Shown here piece by piece: positions 8,708-17,265 of a stretch of DNA of 26,325 bases. This stretch comes from Nitrospinaceae bacterium UBA3496 (GTDB taxonomy: Bacteria; UBA8248), in assembly GCA_002377645.1 (NCBI GenBank), contig DFQF01000061.1, positions 1-26,325 of the forward strand. Reading direction: 5' to 3'. Numbering within the stretch: position 1 is the stretch's first letter; the number at the start of each line of letters is the position of its first letter. Position numbers and translations under genes: made by a program. Under the pieces are notes generated by a model, which was not told the origin of the DNA, did not search any database, and worked only from the letters and a program-made list of their open reading frames with translations.

Positions 8708-9640
8708 ATGAGTAGAATTGGAATCGAGTCATCTGTAAAAGCGTTCAAAGATGTTGAAAAATGCCAAATACTTAAGTTGATTGGAAATACTCCACTTTTG
8801 AAAGTTGATCTTTTTAAAAATGAATTTCCTGAAGTGGAGGTGTATGGAAAGGCAGAATGGTTTAATCCTGGAGGTTCTGTAAAAGATAGGCCAGCGTTCA
8901 ATATGGTGAAGGAAGGAATAAATTCTGGAGATCTTTGCCCCGGCAAGGTATTGTTAGACTCTACTAGTGGTAATACTGGTATTGCATATGCGATGGTTGG
9001 TGCTGCATTAAATATTCCGGTTACGCTTGTAATTCCTGAGAATGCAACTTCTGAGCGTATAGAAACATTAAAGGGATACGGTGCAGATCTGATTTTTTCA
9101 AGTCCAATGGAAGGTTCAGATGGAGCCCAAAGATTAGCAAGGAAATTGTACGAAGAAAATCCTAATGCTTTTTTTATGCCATGCCAATATGATAATTCTT
9201 TTAATCCACTAGCTCATGAAAAAACGACCGCTATAGAGATTCTTGAACAAACAGATGGGAGAGTTCAACATTTTGTTGCGAGCCTTGGAACTACAGGGAC
9301 TTTGGTGGGTACTGGCAGAGGTCTGAAAAAGAATAAACCAGATGTGAAAATTCATGCTGTTATGCCTTCTGAGCCATTTCATGGTTTAGAGGGAATGAAA
9401 CACATCCCTTCATCTATTAGACCAGGTATTTATGATGACATGGTTCATGACAATTTGATTCTTGCAGATACAGAATCCAGCTATGATTTTGCAGAGAAGA
9501 TTTCTCGGAAAGAGGGTTTATTTGTTGGACATTCAGCTGGTGCCGCTTTAGTTGGTGTTCGAGAAGTTGCGAAGACTATTAAAAAAGGGGTGATAGTAAC
9601 AATCTTTCCTGATGGTGGAGATCGTTATCTTAGCACCTAA
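8708..9640 (+). CDS. cysM: CysM-type cysteine synthase (probably sulfur-carrier dependent)
   Basis: PLP-dependent cysteine synthase of the fold type II family, 310 residues. Schiff-base lysine is Lys59 in NPGGSVKDR; substrate loop STSGNTGIAYA (TSGNTG 86-91); phosphate loop GTTGTLVGTG (194-203); end PDGGDRYLST. GTTGTLVGTG, SERIETLKGYGA and PGIYD resemble Mycobacterium tuberculosis CysM, which uses O-phosphoserine and the CysO thiocarboxylate. That enzyme has a phosphate-binding arginine (Arg220) before its PELYD stretch; by eye Lys231 (GLEGMKH) falls at this place, keeping a positive charge. Context fits: carrier protein upstream, JAMM protease 13 nt downstream. The start ATG has AAGGA a few bases upstream. 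Family assignment is firm; the exact substrate is inferred. Confidence 0.88.
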   Translation: MSRIGIESSVKAFKDVEKCQILKLIGNTPLLKVDLFKNEFPEVEVYGKAEWFNPGGSVKDRPAFNMVKEGINSGDLCPGKVLLDSTSGNTGIAYAMVGAALNIPVTLVIPENATSERIETLKGYGADLIFSSPMEGSDGAQRLARKLYEENPNAFFMPCQYDNSFNPLAHEKTTAIEILEQTDGRVQHFVASLGTTGTLVGTGRGLKKNKPDVKIHAVMPSEPFHGLEGMKHIPSSIRPGIYDDMVHDNLILADTESSYDFAEKISRKEGLFVGHSAGAALVGVREVAKTIKKGVIVTIFPDGGDRYLST

Positions 9641-9653
9641 ATCGAGGATGTAA

Positions 9654-10133
9654 TTGAAACTTTCAAAAGAACAATCAGATTTGATTTCTGATCACGCAAT
9701 TTCTCATTATCCAGATGAGTGTTGTGGTTTGATTCTAGGACCGAACAAAGAAAGTTATGAAACAGATGATCTTGAAATTGTTTTGTGTCGCAATATTCAA
9801 AATGAAATGCACGAATTGGATCCTGAAAATTATCCAAGGACAGCACGAACAGCATTCTTGATCGAGCCAAAAGAGTTCCTTCGAATTGATAGTTCGACTA
9901 AAGAAGGGAAGATTTTAATAGGTATTTTTCATAGTCATCCTGATGAAGATTCATATTTTTCGGATGAAGATAAAAATGCTGCAGTTCCTTTTGGAGATAT
10001 CCCTACTTTCCCTGATGCTGAACATGTCGTTATTAGTGTTTATGAAAATGTAATAAAAGAAACGAAAGTTTTCGCATGGGACAAAAACGAGAAGGGTTTT
10101 GTGGAAGGGATTTTTGATATTGTAGATAATTAA
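9654..10133 (+). CDS. JAMM/M67-family metalloprotease (Mec+-like)
   Basis: Zinc metalloprotease, 159 residues, predicted to cleave the peptide or isopeptide bond after a Gly-Gly carrier terminus. In the M. tuberculosis pathway Mec+ releases cysteine from the CysO-Cys adduct. The JAMM motif is complete: Glu22 in DECCGLILG, then His93-Ser-His95 followed after seven residues by Ser103-x-x-Asp106 (context HSHPDEDSYFSDEDKNAA). Start is TTG at 9654, with GAGGA 7 nt upstream; the nearby ATG at 9648 is followed directly by a stop. Only 13 nt separate it from cysM. Two jobs are plausible here: removing the extra C-terminal Phe of the carrier, and freeing cysteine after the synthase reaction. Confidence 0.92.
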   Translation: MKLSKEQSDLISDHAISHYPDECCGLILGPNKESYETDDLEIVLCRNIQNEMHELDPENYPRTARTAFLIEPKEFLRIDSSTKEGKILIGIFHSHPDEDSYFSDEDKNAAVPFGDIPTFPDAEHVVISVYENVIKETKVFAWDKNEKGFVEGIFDIVDN

Positions 10134-10156
10134 TTATTGGAATTCAGAGGTGTAGT

Positions 10157-10624
10157 TTGAAGGTATCGACAAAGGGAAGATACGCTGTGATGGCAATGGT
10201 TGAACTGGCGCTTCTTTCTCAATCAGAACCTGTTTCCTTGTCTCAGATTGCAAGAAAATTAAATATTAGTCAGAGTTATCTAGAACAACTCTTTGTGAAA
10301 ATGAGAAGATCCTGTTTGGTTGCAAGTACTCGAGGACCCGGAGGGGGATATGTTCTTGCAAAACCAGCTAATGAGATTGACATGAAAACGTTGCTTTTTT
10401 CAGTGGGTGAAGGAATTGTTCCTGTTGAAGGAATAAATAAATCTGAAGATGTGAAATGTTCCGGTAATGAGGATATGGCTAGTTTAGGTAGCCAGTTTTT
10501 ATGGAAAGAGTTAGAGGTATCTATTCACGATACACTCTCCAGAATAACTCTTGCAGATCTCTGCTCTTCTGCAGAAAATTCTTTAAGAGAAACTGATTAT
10601 CCAAATTTCCAAATAGGTATTTAA
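10157..10624 (+). CDS. Rrf2-family transcriptional regulator (CymR/IscR-like)
   Basis: A 155-residue winged-helix repressor of the Rrf2 family. The start VSTKGRYAVMAMVELALL, recognition region ISQSYLEQLFVKMRR and wing RGPGGGYVLAKP (60-70) are highly typical. IscR holds a 2Fe-2S cluster with three cysteines and a histidine in the loop before the ALW-like segment; here that loop (about 92-115) has one cysteine only (Cys101) and no histidine, so the cluster site is not intact. This makes a CymR-like cysteine-metabolism sensor more likely than an Fe-S sensor. Start is TTG at 10157 preceded by AGAGGTG. It sits 23 nt after the JAMM gene in the cysteine operon and probably controls it. Confidence 0.9.
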   Translation: MKVSTKGRYAVMAMVELALLSQSEPVSLSQIARKLNISQSYLEQLFVKMRRSCLVASTRGPGGGYVLAKPANEIDMKTLLFSVGEGIVPVEGINKSEDVKCSGNEDMASLGSQFLWKELEVSIHDTLSRITLADLCSSAENSLRETDYPNFQIGI

Positions 10625-10654
10625 AAATTTCTTTTTTGAAAGGTAAAACTTAAG

Positions 10655-11689
10655 ATGACATTTGAAAAGATAAGAGTAGCTTCAATGGGCTTAGGTCGTT
10701 GGGCAAATGTTTTGGCAAATGCAGCGGAACGTGGTGGTAAGATCGAGTTAGTTTCATGCTTTAGTAGGACTAAGGAGAAGCGAAAAAATTTTATGGAATC
10801 TTATGGAACCAGAGAAGCAAGTTCTTTTGAAGAATTTTTAAAAGATGATGAAATTGAAGCCATTATTTTAACTACTCCAAATTATGCACACAGGGAACAC
10901 ATACAGGCAATATCTGAAGCGGGCAAACATATTTACTGTGAAAAACCTATTGCACATAATTTAGAAGATTCCAAGAGAATAGTAGATATTATAAGTAAGT
11001 CTGGTGTGAAGCTAGCAATTGGACATAGTGCTAGAAGGTTGTCAGTTTGTAGGGAAATGAAAAATCTCATCAGTAAAGGTGAATTGGGCGAAATTTCTAT
11101 AAATGAAAGTAATTTTTGTACTGAAAGGGGACTTGAACTAACCCCAGATTTGTGGAGATCAGACCCAAAACTGAATCCTACAGGTGTAGTTATTCAACTC
11201 TCTATTCATCATGTTGATACTTTGAGATTTATGCATGGACCTATTAAGGAAGTAACGGCTGTTTTGAGAAGTATTCATACAAAAGCAGAGGTAGAAGATG
11301 CATCTATGATTATCATGGAGCATGATTCAGGAATTCTTTCGTATGTGGGTTCGGGCTGGTCGTGTCCTTGGGCTTTTCACATGAATGTTCATGGAACAAA
11401 AGGCGTTGCGCATTTTCGAATTACAGGTCAGCAATGGAGAGATCCTTCTAAATCTCCTTTGCCCATTAGATTGCATGTTGATAGAGATCCTTTAGGAGAA
11501 GATACAGTCTCTGATATGGTTGAAGGAGATATGTTTCGTGATGCACTTGATGACTTCGCAATTTGTGTCAGAGAAGATAAAAGCCCTGAAGTTGATGAAA
11601 AAATTGCACATGAATCTCTTGCTGTTGTGCATGCTGCATCAGAAAGTTCAAAATCAAGAAGAACAGTGAGTGTTAAAGATTTTCTTTAG
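10655..11689 (+). CDS. Gfo/Idh/MocA-family NAD(P)-dependent oxidoreductase
   Basis: A 344-residue dehydrogenase with an N-terminal Rossmann domain (MGLGRWANVLANAAE near residue 11), the family signature CEKPIAHN (about 94-101) and a C-terminal alpha/beta substrate domain with SIHHVDTLRFMHGP (about 183-196). These enzymes oxidise or reduce sugars, inositols and related alcohols; the substrate cannot be told from sequence. It follows the Rrf2 gene by 30 nt on the same strand, so it is probably transcribed with the cysteine operon, although no sulfur role is evident. Its stop lies 2 nt from the stop of the convergent epimerase gene, so it could instead belong functionally to the glycan locus. 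AAAGG lies about 11 nt before the ATG. Confidence 0.88.
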   Translation: MTFEKIRVASMGLGRWANVLANAAERGGKIELVSCFSRTKEKRKNFMESYGTREASSFEEFLKDDEIEAIILTTPNYAHREHIQAISEAGKHIYCEKPIAHNLEDSKRIVDIISKSGVKLAIGHSARRLSVCREMKNLISKGELGEISINESNFCTERGLELTPDLWRSDPKLNPTGVVIQLSIHHVDTLRFMHGPIKEVTAVLRSIHTKAEVEDASMIIMEHDSGILSYVGSGWSCPWAFHMNVHGTKGVAHFRITGQQWRDPSKSPLPIRLHVDRDPLGEDTVSDMVEGDMFRDALDDFAICVREDKSPEVDEKIAHESLAVVHAASESSKSRRTVSVKDFL

Positions 11690-11691
11690 TT

Positions 11692-12669
11692 CTAAATTTT
11701 TATTTGACGAACAAACTCTTTATTCTCTAGATGCCAAGCCACTACTTTTTTTATTCCATCCATAAATGAAGTTTTTGGAACCCAATTCAGTATTTCTTTA
11801 GCCTTCTTAATATTAGCCCATGTGGCAAAAACATCGCTTTCAAATTTATCCTTAAACTCTAAGTTTGCCTTCATTCCCGTTTCTTGTTCAATTATTGAGA
11901 TAACGTCTAGTAATTTAATGGGATTGTCAGAGCCAAGATTGAAAGTTTCAAGACCAACCCTTCTAAGGGAGTTGATTGTTCCTTTTGCAATGTCATCAAC
12001 AAAGGTAAAATCCCTTTTTTGTTGACCATCACCATATATCTGAATTGGATCACCTTCGATTATCCATTTTATGAACCTGAAGATGCTCATATCCGGTCTT
12101 CCTGCAGGACCGTACACAGTAAAAAATCGTAAGATGCTAATATCTGTTCCAAAAAGATAATTATATGTTTTGCAGAGGTCCTCAGCTGATTTTTTGGAAG
12201 CAGCATAAGGTGATAGGAAAATATCTGTATCGTTCTCCTCTGAAAAAGGAATTATATCAGACTCTCCATAAATACTAGAGCTTGATGCAAGAACAAATTT
12301 TCCTATTTCAAATTTTTTGCATAATTCTAAAAGATTGAGTGTTCCTAACACATTTGTTTCATAATAAATACGAGGATTCTCCACTGATTTTCTCACACCA
12401 GCATGAGCCGCAAGATTAATAATGGCTTCAAAACTTCTTTTTGTTTTTGATACAAATTTGTCTAATATCTTGTGGTCATAAATATCAATTTCTTCATATA
12501 TAAAATTAGAGAATTCTTTTAGTTGCTTCAGCCTCCATTTTTTTAGTCTATTGTCATAACTATTATTTAAGTTGTCTATCCCAATTACAAGATGTCCTTC
12601 CTGTAATAGGATTTCAGAAACTCTTGAACCGATGAATCCTGAAGTACCAGTAACTAGAAAGTCTGACAA
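11692..12669 (-). CDS. NAD-dependent sugar epimerase, UDP-glucuronate 4-epimerase type
   Basis: Short-chain dehydrogenase fold enzyme, 325 residues, probably interconverting UDP-glucuronate and UDP-galacturonate. Seen: Rossmann loop GTSGFIG (8-14), NLAAHAGVRKSVENP (85-99), ASSSSIYG (128-135), catalytic Tyr155-x-x-x-Lys159 in SPYAASKKS, and TVYGPAGRPDMSIFRF (184-199), which is the pattern of the UDP-glucuronate epimerase group rather than GalE. The start is TTG at 12669 with AAGGA 7 nt upstream; no ATG alternative is near. It is the last gene of the minus-strand glycan locus, 98 nt after the AsnB-like gene. The nucleotide-sugar specificity is inferred from motif resemblance only. Confidence 0.87.
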   Translation of the reverse strand: MSDFLVTGTSGFIGSRVSEILLQEGHLVIGIDNLNNSYDNRLKKWRLKQLKEFSNFIYEEIDIYDHKILDKFVSKTKRSFEAIINLAAHAGVRKSVENPRIYYETNVLGTLNLLELCKKFEIGKFVLASSSSIYGESDIIPFSEENDTDIFLSPYAASKKSAEDLCKTYNYLFGTDISILRFFTVYGPAGRPDMSIFRFIKWIIEGDPIQIYGDGQQKRDFTFVDDIAKGTINSLRRVGLETFNLGSDNPIKLLDVISIIEQETGMKANLEFKDKFESDVFATWANIKKAKEILNWVPKTSFMDGIKKVVAWHLENKEFVRQIKI

Positions 12670-12767
12670 ATGATATTCCTTTTCTTGTAAACAATTATCG
12701 AGTTTTTATTTTTCTTAAAAGAGATTTCCACAAGTAATTGAAAAAAGACATCTCATTCTATTGAAAA

Positions 12768-14663
12768 TCAGTAATTATACTCAACTCTATTTTTATCGCA
12801 CCAACGAATTAGAACAAAAAGTGCCCAAGGTCTAGACCAAAATGAGTCATTTGAAGAGGACAAGTATGAACTCCAGATCTCAGATATTTTTTCTGGAGAT
12901 AATCCTAATTTCTCTTGTATTTCTATTCCCCCAATTAAAACCTCATCTACATTCTGTTTGAGTGATGTTCGAAGCCATTGATCAAAAGGTAGAGTGAATC
13001 CCATTTTCTTTCTATTTTTTATTTCTTCTGGTATTAGATTACCCATAGAATCTATCAAAATTGATTTTAATCTTCTATCTTTAATTTTCCACTTTCCTGG
13101 AATTTGTGATGCGAAATTATAGACCTCTTTGTCAATAAAGGGCACTCTTACTTCTAGTGAATTTCCCATACTCATAAAATCAGTATCTCTCAAAAGAGTG
13201 TTAGTCATGTATCCTTGCATTTCTAATTCTGACATCAGATTGACTGGATCTAAATCATTTTCATTTGCATATCCTTCGATGGCAGAAGAAGTTGCAGCAT
13301 GTTTTATATTTGGAAGTAGTGCTTGTCTGTCATTTTGATTTAGAAGTTGTCTAGATATTTTATAAAGTGAATGAATATTAGGGTCGCTTCCTAGTAACTC
13401 GAAAGCTTTCATTTTATTGGTTGAATTTCTGAATAGAAGTTGTGCTGATTTTGCGAGTAATCTTTTTGGTATGTTTGGTATGTATTTCAAATAGTTTAGT
13501 TTAGATATTCTTGAAAAACTCGAATATCCGGCAAACAATTCATCTGCGCCAAGGCCTGATAGAGCTACAGTAATACCTGCTTTTTTCACAGCTTTAGATA
13601 TTACATAGGTATTTACCCCGTCCATTGTAGGCTGATCCATACAATCTAAGGCTTCTGGAGTCATATTAAGAATTTCACTTTCAGAAAGTAGAATTTCAGA
13701 GTGATTTGTTTTGTATTTTCTTGCTATTTGTTTTGCGAAGATATTTTCGGTATATTTTTTTTGTTCAAACACGACACTAAAAGTGTTGATAGGCTTTTTG
13801 TTTGTCTCATGCATAAGGGCAACAATTGTACTAGAATCTATCCCTCCTGATAAAAATACCCCAAGAGGGACATCACTCATTAAGTGAGAACTTACAGAAT
13901 CTCTTAAAATATTATATAAATCTTTTGAAGTCTCAGAATATGTTTTTAGACTGATTTCTTTTTCTTTTGATGTTTTCTTACCTCTAAAACTTTCTTTCCT
14001 TATACTTAGAGAATCTCCTAACTTAATTTCAAGGTACTCACCAGGCATTAATGAATAAATATCTTCTATTATTGTATTTGGAGAAATTACTGAACCAAAT
14101 TCCAGATATGATTCAAGTCCTTGTTGACTAAGTTTTCTAGGAATTAATTCACTTGCAAGTAAGGAACGAATTTCTGAGGAGTAGATAAATTGGTTTTCTT
14201 TATAGTAAAAGTAAAGGGGTTTGATTCCAAATTGGTCTCTAGCCAAAATTAATGTTTTTCTCTGATGATCCCAAATTGAAAATGCAAACATGCCTCTAAT
14301 TTTTTCAAGGCATTCTATACCCCATTGATTGAAACATTTCAGAATTACCTCTGTATCGCTAGTCGATTTCCATTCCGATTTCTCTTGCATCTCATTTCTT
14401 AATCTAGAATAGTTGTAAACTTCTCCATTGTAACATATTGTATTTAAAGTTCTTGTGTCTGTCATTGGTTGATTTGCATTATGACTTAAATCAATAATCG
14501 ATAGTCTAGTGTGTCCTAGGCCTATTTCCCAATTATTATGTAAGAGAATCTTTTTCCCATTACTATCAGGACCTCTGTGTTTTTGAATACTGATCATTTT
14601 TTCTAAGATATCTGTAGTGTTGTAACTGCTTTTCTTAGAAATGATTCCAGCTATGCCACACAT
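12768..14663 (-). CDS. asnB: Asparagine synthase (glutamine-hydrolysing)/AsnB-type amidotransferase
   Basis: A 631-residue two-domain protein. The glutaminase domain starts with the nucleophile Cys2 (MCGIAGI) and includes HRGPDS (29-34), HTRLSIIDLS (51-60), CYNGEVYN (78-85) and TSDTEVIL (101-108). The ATP-pyrophosphatase domain has LSGGIDSST (271-279), ALSGLGADELFAGY and EVRVPFID. Length matches AsnB of the long glycan-locus type. In surface-polysaccharide clusters such proteins often amidate uronic acids rather than making asparagine; the uronate epimerase next door supports that here, but sequence alone cannot decide. ATG at 14663 has AAGG 7 nt upstream. It is 40 nt downstream of the glycosyltransferase gene on the same strand. 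Confidence 0.92.
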   Translation of the reverse strand: MCGIAGIISKKSSYNTTDILEKMISIQKHRGPDSNGKKILLHNNWEIGLGHTRLSIIDLSHNANQPMTDTRTLNTICYNGEVYNYSRLRNEMQEKSEWKSTSDTEVILKCFNQWGIECLEKIRGMFAFSIWDHQRKTLILARDQFGIKPLYFYYKENQFIYSSEIRSLLASELIPRKLSQQGLESYLEFGSVISPNTIIEDIYSLMPGEYLEIKLGDSLSIRKESFRGKKTSKEKEISLKTYSETSKDLYNILRDSVSSHLMSDVPLGVFLSGGIDSSTIVALMHETNKKPINTFSVVFEQKKYTENIFAKQIARKYKTNHSEILLSESEILNMTPEALDCMDQPTMDGVNTYVISKAVKKAGITVALSGLGADELFAGYSSFSRISKLNYLKYIPNIPKRLLAKSAQLLFRNSTNKMKAFELLGSDPNIHSLYKISRQLLNQNDRQALLPNIKHAATSSAIEGYANENDLDPVNLMSELEMQGYMTNTLLRDTDFMSMGNSLEVRVPFIDKEVYNFASQIPGKWKIKDRRLKSILIDSMGNLIPEEIKNRKKMGFTLPFDQWLRTSLKQNVDEVLIGGIEIQEKLGLSPEKISEIWSSYLSSSNDSFWSRPWALFVLIRWCDKNRVEYNY

Positions 14664-14703
14664 TGAGTAACCTTATAATTAGAATTTTTTCAAGAGCTTA
14701 TTT

Positions 14704-15906
14704 TTAACGATGATTTTTTAGAGCATTTAAAATTCCAATGACATCTTCTTCATAACTCCATGAATTCATTATCTCTTTAGCTTTTTTTCTCATATCAAAT
14801 AGTTTTTTTGGATTTTCTATTAATTCTCTTAAGTGACTTGCTAGTTTATCAGTATCGCCTATTTCTATCACATAACCATTTTCCCCGTTCTTAATTAAAT
14901 CAGCTTGAGAGGAAAGTGCATTAGTAGAGATTACAGGCAATGAACACGCAAGGGACTCGTTAACAGTTGCTCCCCAATCTCCTTTGTCGGGAAGATCAGT
15001 TCTAACGAAAATATCTGAAATTGAGTAGTACTTCACCATGTTTTCTTGATTTTGAAATCCAAGAAAGGAAACGTTATTTAATTTTTCTTTGTGAACGAAT
15101 TCTTCCATAGTTTTTCTTAGGTGTCCGTCACCTATAATTAGTAGCTGTTTGTTTGGAAGGTCATTGATTTTTTTGTATGCTCTTAATAGATCTAGCGGAC
15201 ATTTTTTAGTGATTAATTTAGATGCAAAAAGTAACACTGTAGTCGAGTCATTGATTCCATGTTCTTTTCTGATTTCTTTTCGGTTTTTAAAAAATGATTC
15301 TGATTTTTTAAAAAAATATTTATTATCGACTGCATATGGACAATGAAAAATCTTTTCATTAGCGATCCCATAACTTATGAAAAAATCTTTGTTTCTTGAA
15401 CCTATAGAAAGAAAGGAATCTATTAAGAATTTGTATACAATTTTTAGGTATAGTTTTTTTGCTGTAAGTATTATTTTATTTCTTTGAACAATATTATCGT
15501 AAAAGTTTGAAGCAATTGCTCTTAAAAGAACTTGTGTTCCGGTTAATTTAGACGTGATGAAAGCTATTAGATTCGTGGTAGCAAAATGACCATGTACAAA
15601 AATTCCATCATACTTTTTTTTTATCAACTCATAAGCAATACCTGGATTTATTTTCCCCCATATTGGGTTAAAACTTGGTTTTGGAGAATAGTTTTTTAAA
15701 AAAATTGATTTATATCCATCAAGTAGTTTCAAGTCCCATTTGTATTTCACACCGAATTCTGGTTCAAATTGCTCTTTTATGCCAAAGTCAGAACAATAGT
15801 AGACAGTTAAATCGATTTCTGGATGTTCAGATAATCTCTTCCATAAAGGGCATTGATATTGAATAGGATGAGAGGTGAGGACCGCTAATTTGTAATTCTT
15901 TCTCAT
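14704..15906 (-). CDS. GT4-family glycosyltransferase
   Basis: A 400-residue GT-B enzyme, predicted cytoplasmic or membrane-peripheral, adding a sugar to a lipid-linked glycan. The N-terminus LTSHPIQYQCPLWKRL (9-24) is the acceptor-domain start seen in a subgroup of GT4 proteins of polysaccharide loci. The C-terminal donor domain contains VLLFASKLITKKCPLDLLRA, LLIIGDGHLRKTME, VSFLGFQNQENMVKYYSISD, and NESLACSLPVISTNA with GENGYVIEIGD, the usual EX7E-region pattern. It directly abuts the stop of the upstream NTase/kinase gene (no spacer), with AAAGG shortly before the ATG, so translation is likely coupled. Donor and linkage are unknown. Confidence 0.9.
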   Translation of the reverse strand: MRKNYKLAVLTSHPIQYQCPLWKRLSEHPEIDLTVYYCSDFGIKEQFEPEFGVKYKWDLKLLDGYKSIFLKNYSPKPSFNPIWGKINPGIAYELIKKKYDGIFVHGHFATTNLIAFITSKLTGTQVLLRAIASNFYDNIVQRNKIILTAKKLYLKIVYKFLIDSFLSIGSRNKDFFISYGIANEKIFHCPYAVDNKYFFKKSESFFKNRKEIRKEHGINDSTTVLLFASKLITKKCPLDLLRAYKKINDLPNKQLLIIGDGHLRKTMEEFVHKEKLNNVSFLGFQNQENMVKYYSISDIFVRTDLPDKGDWGATVNESLACSLPVISTNALSSQADLIKNGENGYVIEIGDTDKLASHLRELIENPKKLFDMRKKAKEIMNSWSYEEDVIGILNALKNHR

Positions 15907-17265
15907 TTATGACCTTTTTGAAATTTCTTTTCCCAAAATTGCATCTAAAATTTGAACCGCAATTCTGTAAGTTGGGACATCTGTTTTAATTTCTAATAAT
16001 TTCTTCTGTTTCATATCAATCTTTTTATATTTTTCAATATGTTCTTTTATTTCATCAATACTTAGTTCTTTTCTCCTCTCAAAAATTCTCTCAGGGATGT
16101 CGTATAGCATTATTACCATATAAGGTTTAGGTAAAAAAAAGTAAATTAATTTTATGAACCAATTTGGAGTAGTAACTTTAGGATTTTTCCTTGTACCTGC
16201 TAAATAATCTGAAAAGTATCTTTCCGTAATTACGAATCCTTTTTTGCATAAAATTGGTCTTATCTTTATTAAATAGCCAAAAAGATAGTCGATTGAATAG
16301 TAAAGAAATTTTAAGTATCCCATTTTATTTTTTGGATTTGTTTTAAGTTTTTTGTCATTTTTCTCTTTGTTTTTTGAAGGTAGTTCTTTTCTCCAAAACA
16401 GAATTTCTCTCTTAGTAGGTAAGAAAGCAGGCCTAAATCCTAAATGTATGTGCGCACATAAAAAATGAAACATCTGTATTAGTTCAACAACAGATTTTGA
16501 TGCGGTGGATTTTCCCGATCCATCTGGTCCTATAAGGACAATAAATTTTCCTTTTGGAAAACTATATCTATAAATTCGGTTTAACCATTTTTTGAAAAAT
16601 TGGAAAAATGGGAAATACAATCTTTTTAGTTTAAATAACATGAGATATTTGTAAAAATATTTCCTATTCAATATTGTACGAGTGTTTTTAGTTTGAAAAT
16701 TTCGTATTAAAGTTTCAGGAATTTTAACGGGAAAAATTTCTTTAAGAGATGTATAAAAGACATCCCAATCTATGTCTTTATTTTGAATTTGTGAACTAAT
16801 TTTATCAGAATATTTATCTCTATTATATTCTGGCCCAAGAAGAAAATGTGCGAGAATGTGAAACAACTCCAAGGTTGGGTCAGGAATCTTAAATCCTTTT
16901 TTCGAAATTTTATTCGATTCTAAAAATCTTTTAGCAGGAAAATATTCAACACCTCCAGATTCCAGTTTGGTTACAATGTCAAGTCTAAAGAAATCAAGAT
17001 CGTTTTCATCTAAATAAAATAATAGAAAATACAGATTAGTTCCTCTTTGTCTGTAATCCCAATTCAAATCTTCTGCGCAATCTTGAATGATATTCGCAAC
17101 GACTTTTTTCGAGCTTTCTTCTATAAGAATGTCTATATCGTTTCGAAATTCTTCAGGAAGCAATTCATGATTTCTGAGTATACAATAGGGGACATTTTCG
17201 ATATTGAATCTTTCGAGAATTGATTTTAGAAGTATAGTTTTGGTCGATTGATTTAATTTTTTCAT
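15907..17265 (-). CDS. Nucleotidyltransferase-like / thymidylate-kinase-like fusion protein
   Basis: A 452-residue protein of unknown function. The N-terminal half (about 1-190) begins VPYCILRNHELLPEEFRNDI; Asp43-Ile-Asp45 within NDIDILIEE resembles the metal-binding DxD of minimal nucleotidyltransferases, and LELFHILAHFLLGP (132-145) resembles helices of that group. The C-terminal half has a P-loop GPDGSGKST (246-254) and ITERYFSDY further on, as in thymidylate kinases, followed by a Lys/Glu-rich lid-like helix. Such proteins occur in surface-glycan loci and may phosphorylate a sugar or lipid carrier; that is inference. I chose ATG at 17265, which overlaps the upstream stop as TGATG; a TTG one codon earlier is possible. 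The abutting GT4 gene follows. Confidence 0.8.
   Translation of the reverse strand: MKKLNQSTKTILLKSILERFNIENVPYCILRNHELLPEEFRNDIDILIEESSKKVVANIIQDCAEDLNWDYRQRGTNLYFLLFYLDENDLDFFRLDIVTKLESGGVEYFPAKRFLESNKISKKGFKIPDPTLELFHILAHFLLGPEYNRDKYSDKISSQIQNKDIDWDVFYTSLKEIFPVKIPETLIRNFQTKNTRTILNRKYFYKYLMLFKLKRLYFPFFQFFKKWLNRIYRYSFPKGKFIVLIGPDGSGKSTASKSVVELIQMFHFLCAHIHLGFRPAFLPTKREILFWRKELPSKNKEKNDKKLKTNPKNKMGYLKFLYYSIDYLFGYLIKIRPILCKKGFVITERYFSDYLAGTRKNPKVTTPNWFIKLIYFFLPKPYMVIMLYDIPERIFERRKELSIDEIKEHIEKYKKIDMKQKKLLEIKTDVPTYRIAVQILDAILGKEISKRS

Noticed and set aside
11690..11691. Possible bidirectional terminator between the convergent oxidoreductase and epimerase genes
   Set aside because: The stops are only 2 nt apart and no stem followed by a T-run is visible in the flanking coding ends.
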